Below, piece after piece: positions 1-7,324 of a DNA stretch of 44,561 nt. Position 1 is the stretch's first letter. Each line of letters opens with the position of its first letter. The notes under the pieces are model-generated. The model did no database searches. It had not been told where the DNA came from and saw only the letters and a program-made list of their open reading frames with translations. A program made the position numbers and the translations under genes. The stretch comes from CAYQOX01 sp964419335. GTDB taxonomy: Bacteria; Hinthialibacterota; Hinthialibacteria; Hinthialibacterales; Hinthialibacteraceae. The stretch covers positions 1 to 44,561 of the forward strand of contig CAYQOX010000037.1 of the NCBI GenBank assembly GCA_964419335.1, written 5' to 3'.

Positions 1-19
1 TCCATAATGTTTTCATCAT
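1..19 (-). CDS. Start of a truncated minus-strand gene
   Basis: Reading the minus strand, a strong ribosome-binding site (AAGGAG, about bases 26-31) is followed six bases later by ATG ATG at bases 19-14, and the frame stays open to the window edge (MMKTLW). The start lies 13 bases beyond the stop of the amidohydrolase gene, so the two are probably co-transcribed with this gene second. Only six residues are visible, so no function can be given. Confidence 0.6.
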
Positions 20-32
20 ACCATCTCCTTTT

Positions 33-1775
33 TTATTCTTTGGAATAAACCAATTGGCCGCCAATGTATGTAGATAACACCTTGGTGTTTTTGAACTCTT
101 CTAAGGAGCAAGTAATCGGATCGCGATCAAGCACGATGAAATCGGCAAGTTTCCCCTTTTCAAGAGAGCCGCGTTCTTCTTCGGCAAAAAATAAATAAGC
201 ATTGTTGATTGTGTAAAAACGGATGGCTTGTACGCGTGAGAGAGCTTGCTCGGGATGTAAGGGGCGATCCAGCCATTTCGCTTTGCGGGTCATCGCGGTA
301 TACATCGACAACCATGGATCGTAGGTATTAATCGCGCGCAGGGAACCAATTTTCATCATATGATCGGAACCACCACCCACGTGTGCCCCGAGTTCAAAAA
401 GAGAACGCAACGGTTGAAACCACGTTAATCGTTCATAGCCAAAGTGATGATGGAGGGTACGTCCATCATGATACAGCCACGGTGGTTGAATATCAGCGCA
501 AATGCCTAGGCGGCTAAGTTCGCGTACTGCTTCTTCGGACATGAAATTTGAGTGGCATATTACTGGGCGTTTTTGGCGAATGTCATGTTGATCTTGAAGT
601 TCTTTGCATGCGTCGATAAACCCATGTACTGCTCCATCCCCGACACTATGCGCCATGAATTGAATATCCCGTTCCATGCAGGCGTTTATTATATCAACTA
701 AATGATCGTGTTCGATAAAGCGCATTCCGCGATAGTCGGGGTCGGAGATGTTATACAATTCACTCACCCCCCATGGTTCACGCATATAGGCGCTTCCAGT
801 CAACATCCCGCCATCGAGGAACACTTTGGCAGCAGAGACTTTTAAATGAGATTCACCTTCATAAAAAGGTTGATCGACGATGTTATCCAGTTTTTCTTCA
901 ATATCTTCAATAGGTTGGTTTGATCCTACATAAACAGAAATATAAGCCCGTATGGTAAGTTCATCGCGCTCTAATAATTCTTGATAACGTTCAATGTTGG
1001 ATTGGCTTGTACTTCTTTCTCCAACGCTGGTTAAACCTACGCGGTTGTAATCCGCAAAAAGTTTCTTCATCCATTGCAGATGATCTTCCTTGGAGGGGGA
1101 TTTGTTAGGATTTTTGTATTTCAAAAAACGAGTGCAGTTACGCAGAATTCCGGTTAATTCTCCCGTCTCAGGATCTGTTTCGGCAAAACCGGGTCCCCCA
1201 TCATCCGGTTCCCAATCCTTATCGATGCCGCTCTTTTCCAAAGCCAAGGTATTGACGGAGGCATCAGGGCCAGTGCGAAAGATCACGGGATGATTTGGCG
1301 CGGCCTGATCCAATTCTTCTTTCGTAGGATAGCGTTGTTCCTTGAGGCGGGTAAGGAAATGTTGGCTTACGCGGATCCATTCACCATCTTCCAATACTTC
1401 CGCGCGAGATCGAATGTAATCAAGTACATCTTGAATGCTGTCCATCTCAGGGAGTTCATGGTCAAATTCAGTTATGGATGCATTGGCAGAATGTGCATGA
1501 GAGTCGATTAATCCTGGAAGTACACTTTTTCCTTTTAAATCTATTACTTGGGTGTCGGAGCCTTTAAAGTCATCGAGGAGGTCAGAATCTCCAACTGCAA
1601 GAATGCGATTCTCTTGAACAGCCATTGCCCGATGTATACTGAAGGCCTCATCGACGGTAATTATCTTGCCATTGGTTAGAATCAAATCCGCATCCGGTGC
1701 ACTCCATGTGACGGGAAGAATGCAGAAGAATAGAGCGAAGAAGGAGCCCTTTCGTATCCATGGAATAGCCATCAT
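33..1775 (-). CDS. Exported amidohydrolase family 3 protein (YtcJ-like)
   Basis: A 580-residue metal-dependent hydrolase of the amidohydrolase superfamily; the substrate is unknown. Residues 1-25 form a Sec signal peptide (hydrophobic core FFALFFCILP, cleavage near WSA), so the enzyme is probably periplasmic. The N-terminal beta-sandwich begins with DLILTNGKIITVD, the metal-binding HxH is His93/His95 in DSHAHS, further metal or catalytic candidates are MAHSVGDGAV and CHSNF, and the late Asp is in GGGSDHM. The C-terminal GKLADFIVLDRDP returns to the beta-sandwich, as is normal for the family. Length is typical (about 550-600). The start ATGATG has GAGGTGAT directly upstream. The downstream gene starts 13 bases past the stop, suggesting an operon. 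Family is secure from motifs; YtcJ-like proteins act on diverse amides or esters and cannot be refined by sequence reading. Confidence 0.9.
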   Translation of the reverse strand: MMAIPWIRKGSFFALFFCILPVTWSAPDADLILTNGKIITVDEAFSIHRAMAVQENRILAVGDSDLLDDFKGSDTQVIDLKGKSVLPGLIDSHAHSANASITEFDHELPEMDSIQDVLDYIRSRAEVLEDGEWIRVSQHFLTRLKEQRYPTKEELDQAAPNHPVIFRTGPDASVNTLALEKSGIDKDWEPDDGGPGFAETDPETGELTGILRNCTRFLKYKNPNKSPSKEDHLQWMKKLFADYNRVGLTSVGERSTSQSNIERYQELLERDELTIRAYISVYVGSNQPIEDIEEKLDNIVDQPFYEGESHLKVSAAKVFLDGGMLTGSAYMREPWGVSELYNISDPDYRGMRFIEHDHLVDIINACMERDIQFMAHSVGDGAVHGFIDACKELQDQHDIRQKRPVICHSNFMSEEAVRELSRLGICADIQPPWLYHDGRTLHHHFGYERLTWFQPLRSLFELGAHVGGGSDHMMKIGSLRAINTYDPWLSMYTAMTRKAKWLDRPLHPEQALSRVQAIRFYTINNAYLFFAEEERGSLEKGKLADFIVLDRDPITCSLEEFKNTKVLSTYIGGQLVYSKE

Positions 1776-2372
1776 ATATCACCTCGTTTTTCAGGAATTC
1801 ATCATGATGACTATCTTATGATAAAAAATACCTCTGTGTATATGGCATCGAAACAATAAGAGTACATCCTCTCTTGTTTTTTATCTGACACTAAACTATT
1901 TCTGAATAAACCTTTAACATTATAACGTTATCATTTATAGTATATCTTCATTGGATTCGAAACATTATATGGTTTTGAAATCATAGAAATTACGGGTCAA
2001 CCTTCGAAAACTCTCATCGCGTGTGTTGTCAATACAGGGAGAGGACACTTATACGTGATCCTATGAGTGTCCTCTCCAGCGGGTCTCTCTTCTTTATTCA
2101 TCTACATTTTCAACATTGGTTACCATTATTGCATGCACGGCTTCATGATTGACAAAATGACTCAAGGCTGACTCAACCATCAATTCTTATTGAGCCTTAG
2201 GTAAATCATCATTAGGTTTCGGGTTGATGTTGTAGAGTACATTCCCTTCAATGGCACGTTTTTTCGATAACCATATTGATAGAACAAAGACTTGAATTAA
2301 GGGTAAAATACGAAACGCGAGTTTTGTTTGAAAGCTCAATGGGAGAAATCGAGAGAGAGGCGTATAGCCCAT
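1776..2372. other. Gene-free stretch with two inverted repeats
   Basis: About 600 bases with no convincing gene, lying between the amidohydrolase start and the aldo/keto reductase terminator. It contains a 10-base palindrome ATAACGTTAT (1922-1931) and a 12-bp inverted repeat (2038-2077), annotated separately. The only open frame of note (2187-2372, minus) begins inside the T-tract of a terminator and is not believed. The left part must carry the promoter for the amidohydrolase; no convincing -35/-10 pair was seen. Confidence 0.5.
2038..2077. repeat. Perfect 12-bp inverted repeat, 16-nt loop
   Basis: The arms are GGAGAGGACACT (2038-2049) and its exact complement AGTGTCCTCTCC (2066-2077). Transcribed in either direction it would give a very stable hairpin. 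There is no clear T-tract on either side, so it is not a textbook terminator. It may be part of a small RNA, an mRNA end or a remnant repeat. Confidence 0.7.
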
Positions 2373-2401
2373 AAAAAAAGGGAGCCAACGCTGGGGCTCC
2401 C
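2373..2401 (-). terminator. Rho-independent terminator of the aldo/keto reductase gene
   Basis: On the minus strand the stem GGGAGCC / GGCTCCC (2395-2401 with 2380-2386, 8-nt loop) is followed by seven T (2373-2379). It lies 30 bases past the aldo/keto reductase stop. On the plus strand the stem is followed only by CTTTTACC, so activity in that direction would be weak. Confidence 0.85.
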
Positions 2402-2430
2402 TTTTACCAATTCAAATTGTCAGAATGTTG

Positions 2431-3381
2431 TTAGGCGTTACGTGAAAAGATAGGAGTAACCCCTTGTGCCATTTGTTTTACTTCTGTTTGTTCTTGTTCG
2501 CTGAGCGGCGAGTACTGCTCCGCGATATCCAAGGCCAGGAAGAACAATTCTTCTTCGCCGGGAGGAATCGCAGCCGTAACATCCAACGACAAGGTGAAGC
2601 GTAAAGCCATCTCAGCGTTTTCACGTTCACTCACCGGCTGATACCAGCACTTTTTGTACTCACTTCGATCTGCGTCTTCAGGCCAGCGTGTCTTCGCCAT
2701 AGCTTTAAGCGCAAGACGAGCCGCGCCTTTTTCCTTGGCTTTTTCAATAACTTGGGGGCCAAAGTCTCCTTCATGCCAGGTTACATAATTAAAGGGAAAG
2801 AGGATAGAATCAAAGTCATAGCGTTCCATTGCCGCGATGGCGGCTTCGGCAGAATGGGCAGAAAAACCAAGGTTCTTAACCAGACCTTCTTCCTTGGCTT
2901 TTAGGAAGACTTGCATCGCCCCATCCTTGGCGAAGACTTGATCGACATCCTCCATGCTAGAAAGGGCATGCAGTTGGTAGAGATCGAAATGGTCGGTGCG
3001 TAATTTCTTCAGGGATTCATGTAATTCTTTTTCGGCGCCATCTTTTTCACGCTGATGGGTTTTGCATGCGAGAAAGGCTTCTTCGCGGAAGGGCTCCAGT
3101 GCCGGGCCTAGACGTTCTTCGGCGTCTCCATAGGTAGGAGCGACATCGAAATAATTCACGCCGCGTTCTACCGCTTTGGCGACAACCTTATTCGCGTGCG
3201 ATTGCTCTGCACCGCGAATCACGATTCCCCCAAAGCCAATAATGGAGAGTTCCGGGCCCTGTGAACCATAGCGTCGTTTCCTTAGTTCACCTTTTTTCTC
3301 GCTCGCTAAAGAAGTTGAAGTGCCATACGCCAAGCCAATACTTGCCAGGGTACTTTGTTTTAAAAAGTCTCTTCGATCCAT
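2431..3381 (-). CDS. Tat-exported aldo/keto reductase
   Basis: A 316-residue NAD(P)H-dependent carbonyl reductase of the aldo/keto reductase superfamily. It opens with a twin-arginine export signal (RRDFLK at residues 3-8, then a short hydrophobic stretch ending near SLAS), so it should fold in the cytoplasm and be exported with cofactor. The TIM-barrel catalytic tetrad is visible as Asp79 and Tyr84 (FDVAPTYGDAE), Lys107 (ACKTH) and His138 (LYQLHAL). Length fits the family plus leader. A ribosome-binding site AAAGGA lies about nine bases upstream of the ATG. It follows the Ni-SOD gene on the same strand after 67 bases and is closed by a strong terminator, so the two may share a transcript. 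The physiological substrate is unknown. Confidence 0.9.
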   Translation of the reverse strand: MDRRDFLKQSTLASIGLAYGTSTSLASEKKGELRKRRYGSQGPELSIIGFGGIVIRGAEQSHANKVVAKAVERGVNYFDVAPTYGDAEERLGPALEPFREEAFLACKTHQREKDGAEKELHESLKKLRTDHFDLYQLHALSSMEDVDQVFAKDGAMQVFLKAKEEGLVKNLGFSAHSAEAAIAAMERYDFDSILFPFNYVTWHEGDFGPQVIEKAKEKGAARLALKAMAKTRWPEDADRSEYKKCWYQPVSERENAEMALRFTLSLDVTAAIPPGEEELFFLALDIAEQYSPLSEQEQTEVKQMAQGVTPIFSRNA

Positions 3382-3448
3382 CGTGGTTTATTCCTTTACT
3401 TTATTATTTTGATTTAGTTTACCACGAAACCATCTTTCAGAAAACATA

Positions 3449-3931
3449 TTAATGCTCATGGTCATCTCCGAAGTAGACCTTATGATACTTGTTCAATAAG
3501 GATCGCAATTCTTCCACATGCTCCAAGTCGGTGGTTTGTTTTGATTTCATCGCATGGACCAACATTTTGTGTAACAGTTCCAACTGTTTTTGGTATTTAG
3601 CATAATTCTCATCGCCTTCATCGGCGGGTATTACCCGCTGAGTCATGAAGTACTGGGTTACGATATGCTGGAGTTCATTGGCATGTTTTTCTTTGTTGCT
3701 AATCCATCGGGTCAACTGATTCGCGTTCTCTTTGGGATCGGCTGAGAGTTCTTCGATTTGTTGCATCGACTTTTCGATTGTAGTAACGTGTTCTTTAATC
3801 ATCTCAAAGCGCATTTCATCCCCGTAAATCCCACATGGGATTTCGCAGTGGGAGAAAGTCTTGATCGAAAAGGCTGTTACCACCGCTGCACATACGACCA
3901 AAATGCTTAGAGTTTTTCGGTTTTTCCACAT
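3449..3931 (-). CDS. sodN: Nickel superoxide dismutase with N-terminal signal peptide
   Basis: A 160-residue protein with the nickel-hook motif of Ni-SOD: His28-Cys29-x-x-Pro32-Cys33-Gly34-x-Tyr36 (HCEIPCGIY). In the family the mature protein must begin with this His, whose amino group and side chain bind Ni together with Cys2 and Cys6, and the enzyme converts superoxide to oxygen and peroxide. Here residues 1-27 look like a Sec signal peptide (basic WKNRK, hydrophobic core LSILVVCAAVV, then TFS), so signal peptidase could expose His1 directly. The remaining roughly 130 residues are helical and charged, as in the four-helix Ni-SOD fold, and end in a His/Asp-rich tail (DDHEH). The ATG at 3931 is chosen because AAGGAGATG precedes it by seven bases; an in-frame ATG 90 bases further upstream lacks a site. 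No SodX-type protease is adjacent. Confidence 0.85.
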   Translation of the reverse strand: MWKNRKTLSILVVCAAVVTAFSIKTFSHCEIPCGIYGDEMRFEMIKEHVTTIEKSMQQIEELSADPKENANQLTRWISNKEKHANELQHIVTQYFMTQRVIPADEGDENYAKYQKQLELLHKMLVHAMKSKQTTDLEHVEELRSLLNKYHKVYFGDDHEH

Positions 3932-3987
3932 AGTCTCATCTCCTTGATAATTTTGTTTGACCACATCACCAACTTTGTGCTTATTAA

Positions 3988-4015
3988 AGTATATATATTT
4001 TACAAATATTATCAA
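3988..4015 (-). promoter_or_regulatory. Candidate sigma-70 promoter for the Ni-SOD gene
   Basis: On the minus strand TTGATA (4015-4010) is followed after 16 bases by TATACT (3993-3988), in an AT-rich stretch about 55 bases upstream of the chosen sodN start. Its position is also inside the longer alternative reading frame, which argues for the shorter protein. It is a sequence match only. Confidence 0.45.
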
Positions 4016-4100
4016 GTACAATATTTGCCTATTCCAAGCCTTCCAACAGAGAACGCTTCTTGTTTGTGGAATGGAGACCTAAGATATCAAAAGATTATTG

Positions 4101-4667
4101 TTAAGGACCAAAGACATTAATATCCCCTTTGCTGTTTAAACCATTGGAAGAATCATATTCTAAAGCATCGGGTAATCTTGGTTCCATCTGCCAATTCATG
4201 AGTCGATCAGGTCCCCGGCTGGAGAGCAAATAGACATAACGTTCATATTCATCAGTCTTTGAGAATTGATGAATGGTGGGATGGAATTGGGCTTCAAGAT
4301 AACGATAGGGATCACCAAGATAATCACCCCCGAGTGTGTTGTATCCACCCGTATTTTGATTATGTTTTGCCGCAAAAACATCCAGTGGGACGGCAGATAA
4401 ATAACTTACGGGAGTCGTGAGATAAACAAAGCGTAGAAAGTGAGGATCGATATACGAGGAGCCATTATGAGAAGGAGGAAACTTGTTGTTATCGAGGCGA
4501 TATTGATGAAGAGCCGATTCGATGGCATCAATATCCCCATAGGCGCGTGCGAGTTTCGCGCGTGTTTGTGCGTTAATAAAGTTGGGCACCGCAATGGCGG
4601 CGAGAATCCCAATAATGGCTACGACAATTAATAATTCGATCAGGGTAAAAGCCTTGTGCTGGTTCAT
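4101..4667 (-). CDS. Type II secretion/type IV pilin-like pseudopilin 1
   Basis: A 188-residue prepilin-like protein. Residues 1-6 (MNQHKA) are a leader cut before FTLIELLIVV; the -1 residue is Ala rather than the usual Gly, and Glu5 of the mature protein is present. A hydrophobic helix to about residue 30 is followed by the typical NFINAQTRAKLARAYGD helix, in which pairs of samples are separated by Asp/Gln-rich residues. The C-terminal domain has a TTPVSYLSAVPLDVF block, a SRGPDRL motif and ends SSNGLNSKGDI, features also found in the second pseudopilin of this window. GGGAGGA precedes the ATG by nine bases. It stands alone, divergent from purU, without secretion-machine genes nearby. It probably acts at the inner membrane or periplasm as a pseudopilus subunit or an exported protein using that route. 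Confidence 0.88.
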   Translation of the reverse strand: MNQHKAFTLIELLIVVAIIGILAAIAVPNFINAQTRAKLARAYGDIDAIESALHQYRLDNNKFPPSHNGSSYIDPHFLRFVYLTTPVSYLSAVPLDVFAAKHNQNTGGYNTLGGDYLGDPYRYLEAQFHPTIHQFSKTDEYERYVYLLSSRGPDRLMNWQMEPRLPDALEYDSSNGLNSKGDINVFGP

Positions 4668-4755
4668 TAGTAGTTCCTCCCATTAGAAAAACTCATGTAG
4701 TATGTAATTTATCTCATATTTTCACAAAAAAATCAATCGATTTTTAAGAATTGGT

Positions 4756-4784
4756 TTGAATAATGGATGGGATCATGGTATTCT
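4756..4784 (+). promoter_or_regulatory. Candidate promoter for purU
   Basis: TTGAAT (4756-4761) and TATTCT (4779-4784) are separated by 17 bases, which places transcription start near 4791, about 40 bases before the purU ATG at 4830. An upstream in-frame ATG at 4767 falls between the two hexamers and so is unlikely to be translated. Confidence 0.45.
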
Positions 4785-4829
4785 CACTCAACTTTGGCGT
4801 TGTTTAATCTACCCAAGAAGGACAGCATC

Positions 4830-5714
4830 ATGAATGCCCATCAAAACCATCAGGAAACCACCGCGCGACTACTCATAACCTGCGATGACCGTCCGGGAAT
4901 TGTGGCTGCCGTATCGAATTTCTTTTATTCCCATGGCTCCAATATTACCGAGCTGGATCAACATTCTACCGATCCAGAAGGCGGCGATTTCTTCATGCGG
5001 TTGGAATTTCAAACCCCGAATATCGATCTTTCGAAACCGGCTCTGGAAAATGCGTTCGAAGATGTCGTAGCGAAACGCTTTAACATGCACTGGACGATCA
5101 GTTACGCTTCGCAACGAAAACGGACCGCGATTTTGGTTTCGAAGTATGATCATGCCATGTTGGAGCTTCTCTGGCTATGGAAGCAAGGAAGATTAGCGAT
5201 GGATATTGTCATGGTGATAAGCAACCATCCCGATTTGCAAAAAGGAGTGGAAAGTTTTGACCTTCCCTTTCATCATATCCCGGTTACCAAAGAGACCAAG
5301 GAAGAAGCCGAAAATACCATTCTGGAACTTATTGATGGAAAGGTGGATCTTCTAGTCCTTGCGCGGTATATGCAAATTCTTTCGCCCAAGATCATTGAAG
5401 CGTATCCTAATAAGATCATTAACATCCATCATTCTTTCCTGCCTGCGTTTGTGGGAGCCAAGCCTTACCATCAAGCCTATGAACGGGGAGTGAAGATCAT
5501 TGGCGCGACGGCGCACTATGCCACCGTGGAGCTCGACGCGGGCCCCATTATCGAGCAAGATGTGGCGAGGGTTTCTCACCGGCACAGTATCCGTGATTTA
5601 CAGGAATTGGGGCGGGATTTAGAAAGGCGAGTGCTAGCGCGGGCGGTCTCATGGCATCTCGAGGACCGTATTATTGTGCATGGGAATAAAACGGTTGTCT
5701 TTAATACGCGCTGA
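4830..5714 (+). CDS. purU: Formyltetrahydrofolate deformylase PurU
   Basis: A 294-residue cytoplasmic enzyme that hydrolyses 10-formyltetrahydrofolate to formate and tetrahydrofolate, balancing one-carbon pools and feeding formate to purine synthesis. Residues about 10-90 form an ACT regulatory domain (LLITCDDRPGIVAAVSNFF); residues about 90-290 form the formyltransferase domain. The catalytic Asn198, His200 and Asp236 are in IINIHHSFLP and ELDAGPI, and the PurU signature FVGAKPYHQAYERGVKIIGAT follows in the expected place. Length matches the family (about 280-300). The start at 4830 is supported by AAGAAGGA seven bases upstream and by the promoter match that overlaps the longer frame. It stands alone, divergent from pseudopilin 1. 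Confidence 0.95.
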   Translation: MNAHQNHQETTARLLITCDDRPGIVAAVSNFFYSHGSNITELDQHSTDPEGGDFFMRLEFQTPNIDLSKPALENAFEDVVAKRFNMHWTISYASQRKRTAILVSKYDHAMLELLWLWKQGRLAMDIVMVISNHPDLQKGVESFDLPFHHIPVTKETKEEAENTILELIDGKVDLLVLARYMQILSPKIIEAYPNKIINIHHSFLPAFVGAKPYHQAYERGVKIIGATAHYATVELDAGPIIEQDVARVSHRHSIRDLQELGRDLERRVLARAVSWHLEDRIIVHGNKTVVFNTR

Positions 5715-6042
5715 GGGCTTACGGATGATGAAGAAATCTTGGAAGTATTGCATGGAGAAATCAAATCAAAATACTGCCATTAGATATTTAAGTTTCGAAT
5801 AAAGAAGAAAAATGTATGGCTGAGCGTTTCTTCCTCTCCAATGTAAATTCACTCAACGTTATAATGCACAAACATCTTTTTCTGCAATTCGATGCGATTG
5901 TGAAAAACATGTTTCCTAATTTTATAACTTAATCACCCTGTTCGCGGGTGAGTGCTTTCTAATGAATAGGCCTAACGAATGAGGATGATTAAAAAACTAA
6001 TCATCCTAACAGATTATAAATCAAATGGTAAGGTGGTTACGT
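5715..6042. other. Intergenic region between purU and the dapL-type gene
   Basis: About 330 bases without a gene. It holds a short hairpin TCACCC-N7-GGGTGA (about 5932-5952) and a perfect 10-bp inverted repeat just before the aminotransferase start (separate entry). No clear purU terminator with T-tract was found. Confidence 0.5.
5982..6007 (+). promoter_or_regulatory. Perfect 10-bp inverted repeat upstream of dapL-type gene
   Basis: AGGATGATTA (5982-5991) and TAATCATCCT (5998-6007) are exact complements with a 6-nt A-rich spacer. The element ends 35 bases before the chosen start codon. It could be an operator for a dimeric regulator or a 5' leader hairpin; a terminator is less likely as no T-tract follows. 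Confidence 0.5.
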
Positions 6043-7272
6043 ATGAGCCAATTTATGGAACAATGCGTTGCGGAGCGTTTAGGCGGTACTCAATTCGGCA
6101 AAGATACGGCAATCTATAAATTTGAAAAAATCAAACGCGCCAAGAAAGCGGCTATGGAGTCCCATCCCGGGGAAGAATTGATCGATATGGGGGTTGGTGA
6201 ACCGGATGAACGCGCCGACGATTCCATCGTGAAAGTGTTACAACAAGAAGCCACCAAAAAAGAGAATCGTTTTTATTCAGATAATGGGATTCAAGAATTT
6301 AAGGATGCCGCGAGTCAATACATGAAATCGCGCTTCAATGTGGATATCGATCCCAACACAGAAGTGAACCATAGTATCGGTTCCAAATCCGCTTTGGCCA
6401 TGCTTCCTTTTTGCCTGATCAACCCCGGTGAGATTGTACTAACCACAATCCCCGGGTATCCCGTTGTAGGAACCATCGCCAAATATTTGGGTGGCGAAGT
6501 GCAGAAGCTTCCCCTAAAGAAAGAAAACAATTTCCTTCCCGATTTGGATACAATCCCGGCGGAGATTCTCCAAAAAGCCAAAGCCATGTACATCAACTAT
6601 CCCAACAATCCCACCGGTGCATTAGCGCCTCAATCCTTCTATGAAAAGTTAGTTCATTTCGCAAAAGAAAATGGCATTGTTATTCTTCAAGATGGAGCCT
6701 ACATGGAACTTACATACGGGGAGAAGCCGTTATCGTTTTTCCAAATCCCGGGTGCCAAGGAAGTCGGGGTGGAACTCCATTCCCTGTCTAAATCTTATAA
6801 TATGACCGGATGGCGGCTTGGTTTTGTCTGTGGAAATGAACTTTTGGTGAAAGCCTTTGCGAGTGTAAAGGATAATAACGATTCAGGGCAATTTATCCCT
6901 ATTCAAAAAGCAGGGACTTATGCGCTTCAACATCCCGAACTTATCGAACGCCTACGTGAGAAATACAGCCGGCGTTTGAATGCTTTGTGTGAGATATTGC
7001 GAAAGCATGGATTTTTCGTGAACGAACCCAAAGGAACTTTTTATCTTTATTTCGAGATTCCCAAGGGGACCAAAAGCGGTCGCCAATTCAACAATGCAGA
7101 AGAATTTTGTGACTTTCTTATTCGGGAAAAGCTAATTTCATCGGTGCCTTGGGATGATGTAGGCCATTTTCTGCGCTTCACGGTTACTTTTGAAGCCGAG
7201 GATATGGAAGAAGAAAAACGAGTTATTCATGAAATTGATAAGCGTTTAGAAACCGAAGAATTTATTTTTTAA
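6043..7272 (+). CDS. dapL: LL-diaminopimelate aminotransferase-type enzyme
   Basis: A 409-residue PLP-dependent fold-type I aminotransferase resembling the DapL family, which converts tetrahydrodipicolinate and glutamate directly to LL-diaminopimelate for lysine and peptidoglycan. Visible features: IDMGVGEPDE near residue 50 (substrate loop), YSDNGIQEF, PNNPTGA (cofactor-binding Asn), LQDGAYMEL (Asp to pyridine nitrogen), the Schiff-base Lys250 in SLSKSYNMTGWRLGF, and a C-terminal Arg in HFLRFTVTF. Length fits DapL (about 400-415). The ATG at 6043 is chosen over the one at 6025 because AAGGTGG lies six bases upstream of it. It is the first of three adjacent aminotransferases on the same strand. 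Assignment to DapL rather than another class I/II enzyme rests on overall resemblance, so moderate confidence. Confidence 0.78.
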   Translation: MSQFMEQCVAERLGGTQFGKDTAIYKFEKIKRAKKAAMESHPGEELIDMGVGEPDERADDSIVKVLQQEATKKENRFYSDNGIQEFKDAASQYMKSRFNVDIDPNTEVNHSIGSKSALAMLPFCLINPGEIVLTTIPGYPVVGTIAKYLGGEVQKLPLKKENNFLPDLDTIPAEILQKAKAMYINYPNNPTGALAPQSFYEKLVHFAKENGIVILQDGAYMELTYGEKPLSFFQIPGAKEVGVELHSLSKSYNMTGWRLGFVCGNELLVKAFASVKDNNDSGQFIPIQKAGTYALQHPELIERLREKYSRRLNALCEILRKHGFFVNEPKGTFYLYFEIPKGTKSGRQFNNAEEFCDFLIREKLISSVPWDDVGHFLRFTVTFEAEDMEEEKRVIHEIDKRLETEEFIF

Positions 7273-7324
7273 AGAACAAAAACAGTCAGACCCCATTCTA
7301 CCTAATTCCTGTGGAGGAACAACG

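Noticed and set aside
2187..2372. Small 61-residue open frame on the minus strand with a hydrophobic segment
   Set aside because: Its ATG lies directly in the T-tract of the aldo/keto reductase terminator, so no transcript or ribosome-binding site is expected.
3932..4021. 30-residue N-terminal extension of the Ni-SOD frame
   Set aside because: The internal ATG has an excellent ribosome-binding site and heads a proper signal peptide; a promoter match lies inside the extension.
4767..4829. 21-residue N-terminal extension of PurU
   Set aside because: The upstream ATG lies between likely -35 and -10 boxes and has no ribosome-binding site; the ACT domain starts after the later ATG.
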